Source of the DNA: Actinomycetes bacterium
Lineage (GTDB): Bacteria > Actinomycetota > Acidimicrobiia > Spongiisociales > UBA5794
Direction: 5' to 3'
Assembly: GCA_023336815.1 (NCBI GenBank)
Contig: JAMBLJ010000208.1
Location: 1 to 44,312 of the forward strand
DNA length: 44,312 bases
The notes under the pieces: generated by a model
Databases searched by the model: none
Told to the model about the DNA's origin: nothing
The model's input: only the letters and a program-made list of their open reading frames with translations
Made by a program: the position numbers and the translations under genes
In this document: positions 1 through 7,269 of the stretch, piece by piece
How the letters are laid out: each line of letters opens with the position of its first letter
Position numbering within the stretch: position 1 is the stretch's first letter

Positions 1-130
1 GGATTGGGAACCTATGCGTTGTCCGCTCGTCGTGGGCGCTGTGCGCTTGTAACCCCGCTCCGCTTGGGCCGTTGAGACGCCACGGAGGCTCAAGAGCAGG
101 CGCGCAGCGAAGGATTGGGAACCTATGCGT
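1..130. repeat. 19-bp direct repeat flanking a nested hairpin
   Basis: The sequence GGATTGGGAACCTATGCGT occurs exactly at 1-19 and again at 112-130. Between the copies two nested stems can form: CGCTGTGCGC (37-46) with GCGCGCAGCG (100-109), and CTTGGGCC (63-70) with GGCTCAAG (87-94). Each stem needs one G-U wobble to be complete. The left copy touches the window edge, so the element may extend further. It may be a REP/MITE-like repeat or a structured RNA; the sequence alone does not decide this. Confidence 0.6.
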
Positions 131-173
131 CGTGTGGCGCCCTCTGGAAATCGGTGTCATATGGTGCAGCCGC

Positions 174-179
174 TATCCT
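174..179 (+). promoter_or_regulatory. Candidate leaderless -10 (TATCCT) for the alpha/beta hydrolase
   Basis: TATCCT ends 7 nt before the ATG at 187, so transcription would start at or next to the start codon. No clear -35 is seen. It favours the ATG at 187 over the TTG at 115, which lies inside the direct repeat. Confidence 0.4.
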
Positions 180-186
180 TGTTGCC

Positions 187-981
187 ATGGATGAGGCGAT
201 GTTCGAGGGAACCGAAGGTAGGGTTTTCTACCGGAATTGGGAACCCGACGGGGACCCGTTGCGTATCGTCCAGATCGTTCACGGATACGCCGAACATGGC
301 GGTAGGTACGCCCATGTCGCCGACGCGTTGTGCGCTCGTGGCGCCGTTGTATATGCCGACGATCACATCGGCCACGGCCGCTCGGACGGCACCCCGGGTC
401 TCATCACGGACTTCGGTCATGTGGTGGACGATCTCCACTCACTGGGAGATGTCGCGCGAGCCGAACACCCCGGTCTCCCTCTTGTGCTCGTCGGACATTC
501 GATGGGAGGGCTGCTTTCGGCGCTCGTTGCTGAGACATGGCCACAAGAGATCGCCGGAATCGCCTTCTGCGGCTCCGTTATCGGGGACTGGGCGTGGGCA
601 CGACAGGTGATCACCCTGGCTGAACTACCTGAAACGGTGTTCGATCCTCTCGCCATCTCGCGGGACCCCGCCGTCGGTGCGGCGTACGCTTCCGATCCTC
701 TTGTCTATCACGGGCAGTATCAGCGGGGGCTCCTCGAGGCCGAAGTCGCTGCCCTCGACCGCTACAGCGAAGGGAACTCCAAACTCACCATGCCGGTGGC
801 CGTCTTCCACGGAACGGAAGATCCGTTCGTCCCGTATAGACGATCGGTGCAAGCGGTCAGGGACATGCCGACAGAAGATGTCACCATCCAGCTCTACGAG
901 GGAGCACGGCATGAAGTTCTCAACGAGCTGAACAAGGACGAGATCGTCGGTGACCTCGTCGACTGGATCGATCGTTTCTGA
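187..981 (+). CDS. Alpha/beta hydrolase, monoacylglycerol lipase-like
   Basis: A serine hydrolase of the alpha/beta fold, closest in style to monoacylglycerol lipases and lysophospholipases (Hydrolase_4 type). HGYAEHGGRY carries the oxyanion region (about residue 32). The nucleophile elbow is GHSMGG with Ser at about 105. The acid is probably the Asp of GTEDPF (about 211) and the base the His of GARHEV (about 241). It is 264 aa, usual for the family, with no signal peptide, so it is probably cytoplasmic. The ORF track starts at a TTG at 115, but the added 24 residues come from the direct-repeat element; the ATG at 187 has a -10-like TATCCT 7 nt upstream. ATG 199 is an alternative. The substrate is not known. 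It stands alone ahead of the DAHP synthase gene. Confidence 0.85.
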   Translation: MDEAMFEGTEGRVFYRNWEPDGDPLRIVQIVHGYAEHGGRYAHVADALCARGAVVYADDHIGHGRSDGTPGLITDFGHVVDDLHSLGDVARAEHPGLPLVLVGHSMGGLLSALVAETWPQEIAGIAFCGSVIGDWAWARQVITLAELPETVFDPLAISRDPAVGAAYASDPLVYHGQYQRGLLEAEVAALDRYSEGNSKLTMPVAVFHGTEDPFVPYRRSVQAVRDMPTEDVTIQLYEGARHEVLNELNKDEIVGDLVDWIDRF

Positions 982-992
982 CGTTCTGCCTT

Positions 993-1022
993 TCTTCTAG
1001 CGCCGGACGGTCTTCTAGCGCC
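993..1022. repeat. Tandem 12-bp repeat upstream of aroG
   Basis: TCTTCTAGCGCC occurs at 993-1004 and 1011-1022, an 18-bp period just upstream of the putative aroG promoter. The position and spacing could suit an activator or repressor site, but it may also be a chance duplication. Confidence 0.4.
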
Positions 1023-1029
1023 CGAATGG

Positions 1030-1057
1030 TTGACGACGGTTGATCGTCCGTTAGCAT
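1030..1057 (+). promoter_or_regulatory. Candidate sigma-A promoter for aroG
   Basis: TTGACG (1030-1035), a 16-nt spacer and TAGCAT (1052-1057) resemble a housekeeping promoter. The start would be near 1064, leaving about 35 nt of leader before the ATG at 1099. It lies inside the N-terminal extension of the ORF-track prediction, which argues against the start at 1030. Confidence 0.4.
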
Positions 1058-1098
1058 CCGTCCGCAGACAAACCATCTCTCACGCAATGGGACTCTCG

Positions 1099-2445
1099 AT
1101 GTCTTGGACACCCGGCAGTTGGCGTTCGAAGCCAGCCTTGCAACAACCCATGTATCCCGACTCTGCGGCGCTCGAGGCCGTCGAGAAGGAACTTGCGTCA
1201 TCGCCACCCCTCGTGTTCGCGGGTGAGGCACGACGTCTTCGGAAACAACTTGGAGAAGTGGCACGTGGAGAGGCGTTTCTGCTTCAGGGTGGTGACTGCG
1301 CCGAGTCCTTCGCCGAGTTCCACGTGGATACGATCCGCGACACGTTCAAGGTCATGCTCCAGATGTCAGTCGTGTTGACCTACGGTGCCGGCCTTCCCGT
1401 AGTCAAGGTCGGACGTATGGCAGGGCAGTTCGCAAAACCTCGCTCAGACGACTTCGAAACGCAGGGTGATGTCACGCTTCCCAGCTACCGCGGAGATATC
1501 GTCAATGGGATCGCGTTCGATGCCGAGGCTCGTGTGCCAGATCCATCGAGACTCATCAAGGCATACAACCAGTCAGCTCTCACACTCAATCTTCTTCGAG
1601 CTTTCGCTCAGGGTGGGATGGCGAACCTCGAACAGGTACACAGGTGGAACCTCGAATTCATCGATGACACCGATCAATACAAACGGTACGAAGCTCTTGC
1701 GAACGAACTCGAGCAGACACTCGGGTTCATGCGGGCCATAGGGCTTACACCTGAGACCGCCCGTCAGCTGCGAGAGACCGACTTCTACACAAGCCACGAG
1801 GCTCTCCTCCCCGGCTTCGAACAAGCGTTGATCCGAGTCGACAGCCTCACCGATGATTGGTACGCAACATCCGCCCACATGTTGTGGATCGGCGATAGGA
1901 CCAGACAGATCGATGGCGCACACGTCGAACTTCTTACCGGTGTTCACAACCCGATCGGTCTCAAGTGCGGACCTTCCATGACACCCGACGAACTCGTTCG
2001 GCTGATCTCGGTACTCGATCCCGACAATGATCCTGGACGTTTGACGCTCATCACCCGCCATGGTGCTGAAGGAATAGCCGACCACCTACCGGGGCTCATC
2101 GAAGCGGTGACGCGGGAGGGTTTCGATGTCGTGTGGTCCTGTGACCCAATGCACGGCAACACGATCGTCTCCTCAACGGGTTACAAGACGCGGCCCGTAG
2201 CGAAGGTCGCATCCGAAGTCGAACAGTTCTTCGCCATCCACCGATCACTCGGTACACATGCCGGTGGCGTGCATTTCGAGATGACGGGGAAGAATGTCAC
2301 CGAGTGCACTGGCGGATCGGCGAACGTCGCTGAGGAGAACCTCGCCGATCGCTATCACACACACTGTGATCCACGGCTCAACGCCGGGCAGGCGCTCGAG
2401 TTGGCGTTCGTCATCGCGGAGCATTTGAAAACGGCCCGGAACTGA
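1099..2445 (+). CDS. aroG: 3-deoxy-D-arabino-heptulosonate 7-phosphate synthase, class II
   Basis: Condenses phosphoenolpyruvate and erythrose 4-phosphate to DAHP, the first shikimate-pathway step, in the cytoplasm. The class II (plant/actinobacterial) type is clear from [11 protein letters not shown] with its metal-binding Cys, [21 protein letters not shown], and the C-terminal [15 protein letters not shown]. From ATG 1099 it is 448 aa and begins [13 protein letters not shown], like the family's usual opening; GGGA lies 6 nt upstream. The track start at 1030 and ATG 1087 are less likely. The ROK kinase follows after 10 nt. Later shikimate genes (aroE, aroC, aroK) lie at the other end of the window, so the pathway is not in one operon. 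Class II enzymes often bind aromatic amino acids or chorismate mutase; regulation here is not visible beyond the promoter. Confidence 0.95.
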   Translation: MSWTPGSWRSKPALQQPMYPDSAALEAVEKELASSPPLVFAGEARRLRKQLGEVARGEAFLLQGGDCAESFAEFHVDTIRDTFKVMLQMSVVLTYGAGLPVVKVGRMAGQFAKPRSDDFETQGDVTLPSYRGDIVNGIAFDAEARVPDPSRLIKAYNQSALTLNLLRAFAQGGMANLEQVHRWNLEFIDDTDQYKRYEALANELEQTLGFMRAIGLTPETARQLRETDFYTSHEALLPGFEQALIRVDSLTDDWYATSAHMLWIGDRTRQIDGAHVELLTGVHNPIGLKCGPSMTPDELVRLISVLDPDNDPGRLTLITRHGAEGIADHLPGLIEAVTREGFDVVWSCDPMHGNTIVSSTGYKTRPVAKVASEVEQFFAIHRSLGTHAGGVHFEMTGKNVTECTGGSANVAEENLADRYHTHCDPRLNAGQALELAFVIAEHLKTARN

Positions 2446-2455
2446 CAGCGGGATC

Positions 2456-3376
2456 ATGGCCGCCCAACCGCTCCACGTTGGTGTCGAACTCGGTGGAACG
2501 AAGATCGTCGTCGGAACAAGCACAGGTGGACCCGACCTCGAGGCAAGGACGACCATCGCCACGGGCGAACCCGAGTCGACTCTCGGTGCGGTACGTGATG
2601 CGATCGTCAGCGCTACCCGTGGTCGGAGTCTGAGCGGCGTTGGCATCGGCACGTTTGGACCGATCGACCTTCGTCCCTCGAGCCCGAACTTCGGCCGTTT
2701 GGTGAACACTCCGAAACCTGGCTGGTCAGGAGTGGATATCGTTCGGGGCGTCAGAGGCAAACTCGAGACACCGATCGCGCTCGACACCGATGTCAACGCA
2801 GCACTCCTCGCCGAGCACCGGTGGGGTGCTGCAACAGCGGACGAGGCTGCCTATCTGACGATCGGAACCGGAATCGGCGGAGGAGTGTGGGCTGGGGGAG
2901 GTGTCATCTCCGGTGCCAACCATCCCGAAATCGGGCACCTTCGGGTACCCAGGCATCCCAACGATTCCTATGCCGGTGGATGTCCGTACCACGGCGGATG
3001 CCTTGAAGGCATGGCCTCAGGGTCTGCCATCAACGAACGGTGGGGGAGTCCCGCCGATGCCCTCGGCCCGGGTACGGACGAGGCCGTAGCCATGATCTCG
3101 TGGTACGTCGCGCAGGGGATTGCTGGCCTGTGTGCTGTCGTTCCTGTGACGCAGGTGGTAGTCGGTGGGGGCGTCTCAAGGCTTCCGGAGTTCCACACGG
3201 CCATCGCGGGTCACCTTGAAGAGGTAACCGGGGGATACCCTCCCGTGCCCTTCGCCGAGGGGGGTCCTGGAATTCTTTCGCCCGGCCTGGGAGACGACTC
3301 AGGTGTCATTGGGGCGATCGAACTTTCTCGATCCGTCCTGCAGAACCCCACCGGAGGCTCAGCCTCGTCTGGATGA
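2456..3376 (+). CDS. ROK-family sugar kinase, fructokinase-like
   Basis: ATP-dependent hexose kinase of the ROK family (306 aa). The N-terminal GVELGGTKIVVG is the phosphate-binding loop, and GTGIGGGVWAGG is the second glycine-rich motif. The segment HPEIGHLRVPRHP, followed by GGCPYHGGCLEGMASG, gives the His/Cys zinc site and the ROK signature in the form seen in Bacillus YdhR/GmuE-type fructokinases. Fructose or mannose is therefore the likelier substrate, although glucokinase activity cannot be excluded. It starts 10 nt after aroG and is probably co-transcribed with it. It ends only 3 nt before the stop codon of the convergent membrane-protein gene. Confidence 0.85.
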   Translation: MAAQPLHVGVELGGTKIVVGTSTGGPDLEARTTIATGEPESTLGAVRDAIVSATRGRSLSGVGIGTFGPIDLRPSSPNFGRLVNTPKPGWSGVDIVRGVRGKLETPIALDTDVNAALLAEHRWGAATADEAAYLTIGTGIGGGVWAGGGVISGANHPEIGHLRVPRHPNDSYAGGCPYHGGCLEGMASGSAINERWGSPADALGPGTDEAVAMISWYVAQGIAGLCAVVPVTQVVVGGGVSRLPEFHTAIAGHLEEVTGGYPPVPFAEGGPGILSPGLGDDSGVIGAIELSRSVLQNPTGGSASSG

Positions 3377-3379
3377 TGT

Positions 3380-4105
3380 TTAGACGAGAATCGGGAGCGT
3401 TGCAAGGATGAAGATGCCACCAACGAGCATCACCACACCGAAGGACACCACGAGGATCCGATTGCGGCGCCTGACCAGCTTGGTGCTGACACCACCGAAG
3501 AAAAGAACCGATGCGAACAAGACCATCGTGAGGACGTAGTTGTCGCCATTCTGGTTCGCTTCACGAGCAAGGGTTGCCTTCTCGTCCGCCAGGACCGCGA
3601 GTTCCTGCGCTTCTACCTGTTTCGCGACAACGTACGCCTTCATGACGAACGGTGTCTTTGGGGCGTCCTCGTCCTGGATCGGATCGGTAGCGAGCCATGC
3701 ATCGAACGCGGGGACGAACTCGTCGCGGAATCGCTTGTAGAGGAAGCCGGTAACGGTGCCGTCGGTGGGCTGGAACGGTGTGCCAGGCGCGTATGTGATC
3801 TCACCGCTCTTCGTCTCATTGCTGAAGGCCGTGATCCAGTCGATGTACATCGCGACATCGATCTGAACAAGTTGACCTCCAGCGGTGTCAGCCCTCGTCG
3901 ACTCGGTGCGCGCTGCACCTGCCTCGCTGAAGTTGATGGCCTGCGTGCCTCCCCACTTTCCTGCCTCGAAGGCGGACCACGCTGTGAGGATGGTGGCGAT
4001 CGCCAGAGCGATGGTCGCAACGAGTTCGATCCTGTCGTTGGAGGCGAAGAGACCCTTGGGCTCGTCGAAATCGCCTTCGATGTTGGGTGAGTCAGTATCA
4101 GGCAT
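3380..4105 (-). CDS. Uncharacterised three-helix membrane protein
   Basis: 241 aa. An acidic N-terminal tail is followed by a membrane helix at about 25-45 (IALAIATILTAWSAFEAG), a long soluble middle, an Ala/Glu-rich stretch that may be helical, and two C-terminal helices at about 190-210 and 216-238. The layout and the AWSAFEAGKWGG motif recall DUF4337-like proteins, but I cannot assign it firmly. The middle region would face one side of the membrane and might bind a partner. The ATG at 4105 has TAAGCT 7 nt upstream on the minus strand, consistent with leaderless transcription. It converges with the ROK kinase. No function is proposed. Confidence 0.75.
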   Translation of the reverse strand: MPDTDSPNIEGDFDEPKGLFASNDRIELVATIALAIATILTAWSAFEAGKWGGTQAINFSEAGAARTESTRADTAGGQLVQIDVAMYIDWITAFSNETKSGEITYAPGTPFQPTDGTVTGFLYKRFRDEFVPAFDAWLATDPIQDEDAPKTPFVMKAYVVAKQVEAQELAVLADEKATLAREANQNGDNYVLTMVLFASVLFFGGVSTKLVRRRNRILVVSFGVVMLVGGIFILATLPILV

Positions 4106-4112
4106 GGCGGGG

Positions 4113-4118
4113 AGCTTA
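4113..4118 (-). promoter_or_regulatory. Candidate leaderless -10 (TAAGCT) for the membrane protein
   Basis: On the minus strand TAAGCT ends 7 nt before the ATG at 4105. No ribosome binding site or -35 is apparent. Confidence 0.4.
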
Positions 4119-4147
4119 GACCGAGTGGAGCCGAATGGGTCGAGGTG

Positions 4148-5101
4148 TTATCTGACGACGACGCCGAGGTGGTTCTCTAGAACGCTCCAGACCGATGGTC
4201 GAGCGAGTTCGAACCTCATGGATCGAAGCGTTGTAAGAAAGGCCGGTATCGCAGCACCTACCGACATCGGATTCGGTCGGGCGATGTCGAGGACCGTCTC
4301 GTCGGGGCGTAGCACGAGGATCTCAGTTTCAGGCCATGCAGAGCGAATCGATGCCAACTCGGCTGCGAGCGCCGTTCGGCCAGCACGGTCGAACATGTCC
4401 TCGTAGAACCGCCCACGTTTGCGTGGTTCCGTTGCGGCAAGGGGTGCGATCACGAGGACGAGATCGAGAGGATCGGGGTGGGCGAGCAAGAGATCGGCCG
4501 ACGTACCTGAAGCAAGACCTCCATCGGCGTACCAGCGGTTCGCGATCTTGACAGGCTCGTAGACGAAAGGCACGGCACTCGAGGCGGCGACGGCGTCCGC
4601 AAGTGAAACCTCAGGTGCGCCTTCGGTACCGAAAGGTGTGCGAGTCCGGGCTTCAACGTCGTAGGCAACGATCGCCGTCGGCTTCTCAGGCCACGATGCG
4701 GCGAGATCTCCAGCGATATCCGTCACCCACTCCGCAAGACCCTCCGTCCGGTAGAGCCCCGGGCTCCCAAGCGTCACATAGAGGTTCGGTTTCCGGATCG
4801 CAGGGATCAGACCCTTCCTGATCCATCGAATTGCGCCACGGGGGGTGCCGCGCCGGTACAGGTAGCCGTTGAGCCACTCGTGGATCTCCTCCTCCGTGTC
4901 GCCCGTTCCTGCAAAAGCGTTGAGATGTAGGGAATTCGCACGAATCGTTGCTGCAACGAAGGCGCCTGAAGATGTGCCGATGAGCACTTCGCTGTCGTTC
5001 GGATTCCACCCGGTCGCCATCTCGATGGCGAGAAGTGTTCCGAAATGGAACGCGGCGCCTGTGATACCACCACCGCCAAGAACGAGACCTACCTTGCTCA
5101 C
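4148..5101 (-). CDS. Patatin-like phospholipase
   Basis: Ser-Asp dyad acyl hydrolase of the patatin family (317 aa from GTG 5101). The opening VSKVGLVLGGGGITGAAFHFG holds the glycine-rich oxyanion loop. GTSSGAF is the GxSxG elbow with the nucleophile Ser, and YADGGLASG supplies the catalytic Asp in the DGG motif. All key residues are present, so lipid acyl hydrolase activity is expected; the lipid is unknown. There is no signal peptide. The ORF track extends to 5452, but that extension is the antisense of the mshD gene and is low-complexity. GTG 5101 is supported by TAGTCT 7 nt upstream. It is divergent from mshD across 73 bp. Confidence 0.88.
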   Translation of the reverse strand: MSKVGLVLGGGGITGAAFHFGTLLAIEMATGWNPNDSEVLIGTSSGAFVAATIRANSLHLNAFAGTGDTEEEIHEWLNGYLYRRGTPRGAIRWIRKGLIPAIRKPNLYVTLGSPGLYRTEGLAEWVTDIAGDLAASWPEKPTAIVAYDVEARTRTPFGTEGAPEVSLADAVAASSAVPFVYEPVKIANRWYADGGLASGTSADLLLAHPDPLDLVLVIAPLAATEPRKRGRFYEDMFDRAGRTALAAELASIRSAWPETEILVLRPDETVLDIARPNPMSVGAAIPAFLTTLRSMRFELARPSVWSVLENHLGVVVR

Positions 5102-5108
5102 GACCGGG

Positions 5109-5114
5109 AGACTA
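5109..5114 (-). promoter_or_regulatory. Candidate leaderless -10 (TAGTCT) for the patatin gene
   Basis: On the minus strand TAGTCT is followed by 7 nt and then the GTG at 5101. It supports the shortened start. Confidence 0.4.
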
Positions 5115-5161
5115 TCCGACTTGCGGGTCGAGTCGTGGGTTGTTCCGATGCCGACGCCACC

Positions 5162-5167
5162 TATCGT
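5162..5167 (+). promoter_or_regulatory. Candidate leaderless -10 (TATCGT) for mshD
   Basis: TATCGT ends 7 nt before GTG 5175. A TTG-containing TTGTTC lies 16 nt upstream of it (5140-5145) as a weak -35. It supports GTG 5175 over ATG 5148. Confidence 0.4.
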
Positions 5168-5174
5168 CCATGGA

Positions 5175-6035
5175 GTGACGATCGACCAAAACATTCTCGA
5201 CTTTCTCTCCGAGCTCGCATCGGCAGACGGGTACAACCCAATCAGCGATGCCAAAGTTCCATCGCTTGAGGATGCAACCGGCCATGTCGTGATCGCCGAG
5301 GACGATGTGATCAGAGCCGTGGGATCGATAGCCAGCCACAACGACGAGGAGGATGTACGCGTTGCGTTGGAAACCGCAGTGGAGCGGTCGATGCGGTTTC
5401 CGGCATTCGAGAAAGCGGTCGTCGAGGCAACCACCTCCCTCGTGCCCTCCAACGCGAACGTGTCGGTCTGGTCTCAGCGAGTGTCACTGGACAGGGCCCT
5501 CGAGGAGCTGGGGTATGAGGCAAAGCGATCCCTTGCCTATATGACTGTGGATCTGCCTTTGCGCAACGCACAGGGGCTCCCGGATCACGTGTTCGGATTG
5601 CGTACCTACACCGACGAGGACTCAGCTGCGGTGGTCTCAGTGAACAATGATGCCTTCAGTGACCATCGGGAGGCGAGTGGGTTGACAATGGGAGAGTTCG
5701 CGGCGACGACCCGGTCTTCTTGGTTCGAAGACAGCGGGTTGATCATCGCTGAGGATGAAGCGGGTGTGAACGGATTCTGCTGGACACGAGTGCACCCCGA
5801 CGGGGACGGCGAGATCTATCGGATTGCAGTTGCGCCGTCACACCAGGGAGTAGGTCTCGGCAGGGTTCTCGTCATGGCGGGGTTCGCCCACCTGGCGGAC
5901 CTCAAGGCAGTAAAGCGAGGAACACTATGGGTCGATACGGCAAGCGAGGGGGCCATACATCTGTATCGATCGATCGGTATGCAGACCGTCAGGACAAATC
6001 GAGAGTTCGAACGCGCCGGTCAGCCAAAACGTTGA
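5175..6035 (+). CDS. mshD: Mycothiol synthase-like GNAT acetyltransferase
   Basis: Probable acetyl-CoA:Cys-GlcN-Ins N-acetyltransferase, the last step of mycothiol synthesis (286 aa). The C-terminal GNAT domain is complete: FCWTRVHPDGDGEIYRIAVAPSHQGVGLGRVL contains the acetyl-CoA loop (HQGVGLG), followed by LWVDTASEGAIHLYRSIGM, the MshD-type ending. The RTYTDEDSAAVVSVNNDAF segment also matches MshD. The N-terminal half looks like a degenerate second GNAT domain, as in known MshD. I chose GTG 5175 because TATCGT lies 7 nt upstream and MTIDQN resembles the family's opening; ATG 5148 is possible. The track start at 4869 runs through the patatin gene and is wrong. Its last 16 bases overlap the convergent zinc-ribbon gene. 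It could also be another two-domain GNAT enzyme. Confidence 0.75.
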   Translation: MTIDQNILDFLSELASADGYNPISDAKVPSLEDATGHVVIAEDDVIRAVGSIASHNDEEDVRVALETAVERSMRFPAFEKAVVEATTSLVPSNANVSVWSQRVSLDRALEELGYEAKRSLAYMTVDLPLRNAQGLPDHVFGLRTYTDEDSAAVVSVNNDAFSDHREASGLTMGEFAATTRSSWFEDSGLIIAEDEAGVNGFCWTRVHPDGDGEIYRIAVAPSHQGVGLGRVLVMAGFAHLADLKAVKRGTLWVDTASEGAIHLYRSIGMQTVRTNREFERAGQPKR

Positions 6036-6220
6036 CCACACGTCGGGCAATGGTTGTCCGCCTCGCGGGTCTGGGCCAGACACCAGGGACATGGCAGGTC
6101 GCTTGAGTCATCGATCGCTGTGCGAATGAGCGACGCCGATCCCTGTGGTGCAACCCTCTTTCCACCCATTGCAACGAGTGCAACGGTGACGAATACTGCT
6201 GCGAGTGTCATCTCCAACAT
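6020..6220 (-). CDS. Small membrane-anchored zinc-ribbon protein
   Basis: 66 aa. An N-terminal hydrophobic helix (about residues 3-20, LAAVFVTVALVAMGG) is followed by a linker and a CPWC...CPTCG pair of knuckles at the C terminus, which should bind one zinc. A strong Shine-Dalgarno, GGGAG, lies 5 nt before the ATG, which supports a real gene despite its size. It lies 57 bp downstream of the APH-fold gene on the same strand and may share its transcript. Its 3' end overlaps mshD by 16 bp tail to tail. Its function is unknown; such small ribbons often act as adaptors or sensors, which here is only inference. Confidence 0.65.
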   Translation of the reverse strand: MLEMTLAAVFVTVALVAMGGKRVAPQGSASLIRTAIDDSSDLPCPWCLAQTREADNHCPTCGQRFG

Positions 6221-6277
6221 CGCGCTCCCTTGATCGGTTGGGGCAATGTTGGCACAGAGCGCGAAAAACCCCGGTAT

Positions 6278-7192
6278 TTAGCGTGTACCTGCGCCAAGAA
6301 CCGCGCGGCTGAATTCATGAACCAGGTTCGATGGAGAGCTACTCGGGCGAGACAGCAAGTTGCGCTCGACATCAGAAACAAGGGCCTGTGCGGCGTGATA
6401 GACGATCCACCGGTCGAGTTGAACGAGATCCATAGACCGGCCATATCCTTCGACAAGCGCAGCAGCGGCTGACGGACCCGCGTGCACCCCAACACTCCAC
6501 AGTGCCCGAGAGAGATCCCATTCCGGGGGAGCGAGGGTCGCCCATTCCCAGCTGATCAATGTGATCTTCCCCGCGTCATCCACAACGAAGTTGCGTGGCG
6601 TCGGATCGGTGTGAGCTACTACCGGTTCGGATGCGAATGGAGCATTGAGATCGAACGCTGCCTCCACGAGTTCCGCACTCAGACCGATCCGACCCCGGTA
6701 CCGATCGACGCGTCTGAGTGTCGCTTGGAAGTCGACCGACACCCATTCCTGATCGATGCCCCGTGTGAGGTTGGTGACAGCCGCAGTGCTGTGCGCATGG
6801 AGTTCTTGCAGGATCTCGCCTGCCGCCCGAGCGAGACCTGGATTCTCAGGAAGGCTCTGTAGGTTCCAGCGTCCCGCATCGGTAAACAGGATCCAGTGTG
6901 TTGCGGAGTCTGCGCCGCTGTCGAGGATGACAGGCAGGTTCTCCAGATCGTCGAGTGCGTTCAGCGCGTGGTGCTCTCGCCGCTCACGCGCATCGGATCC
7001 GTAGATCTTGACGACCGCCGTCCCGCCCGACCGCCATACACGGAAGACCTGGTTCGCACCGCTCGATGATGTGGTCGCGGTGAGCTGCTGAACAGTTCCA
7101 CCAGCTGCGATCCCGCGAGCGATATCTTCCGGTTCCAGTACGGTGCCTCCCGACGAGATCCATTGTGACACGTTGAGAGACACAGAGCGCAA
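6278..7192 (-). CDS. Aminoglycoside phosphotransferase-fold protein (APH family), atypical metal site
   Basis: Kinase-fold protein of the APH/choline kinase group (304 aa). TAVVKIYG holds the ATP-binding Lys. VVAHTDPTPRNFVVDD is the catalytic HxDxxxxN loop with Asp and Asn intact. The following metal-binding motif, normally IDWE, reads ISWEWA (codon AGC), so the second Mg-binding Asp is replaced by Ser; EWDLSRALW after it is conserved. Activity may therefore be altered or lost. The track start is a TTG at 7192; GTG 7183 and GTG 7171 are alternatives, and none has a clear ribosome site. It is divergent from thrS. Drug resistance should not be inferred: many APH-fold proteins act on small metabolites. 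Confidence 0.75.
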   Translation of the reverse strand: MRSVSLNVSQWISSGGTVLEPEDIARGIAAGGTVQQLTATTSSSGANQVFRVWRSGGTAVVKIYGSDARERREHHALNALDDLENLPVILDSGADSATHWILFTDAGRWNLQSLPENPGLARAAGEILQELHAHSTAAVTNLTRGIDQEWVSVDFQATLRRVDRYRGRIGLSAELVEAAFDLNAPFASEPVVAHTDPTPRNFVVDDAGKITLISWEWATLAPPEWDLSRALWSVGVHAGPSAAAALVEGYGRSMDLVQLDRWIVYHAAQALVSDVERNLLSRPSSSPSNLVHEFSRAVLGAGTR

Positions 7193-7269
7193 TGCGACGT
7201 TCAGGCGACCTCAACGATGGAGTCGAGGTGCGGTAGCCTTGTGCACTCCTCTCGACGAAAGCGAATACC

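Noticed and set aside
115-186. TTG-initiated extension of the hydrolase ORF
   Set aside because: The added residues are encoded by the direct-repeat element and have no ribosome site; ATG 187 fits the family and the -10-like site.
236-244. Third copy of the repeat core TTGGGAACC
   Set aside because: Only 9 bases match, and it lies in conserved coding sequence of the hydrolase; chance is a sufficient explanation.
6221-6280. Rho-independent terminator after the APH-fold gene (TTTTT on the minus strand)
   Set aside because: The T-run follows only a 4-bp GGTA/TACC stem; too weak to call.
7193-7269. T-box or other riboswitch before thrS
   Set aside because: The 77-bp gap is too short and has no T-box sequence or terminator/antiterminator pair.
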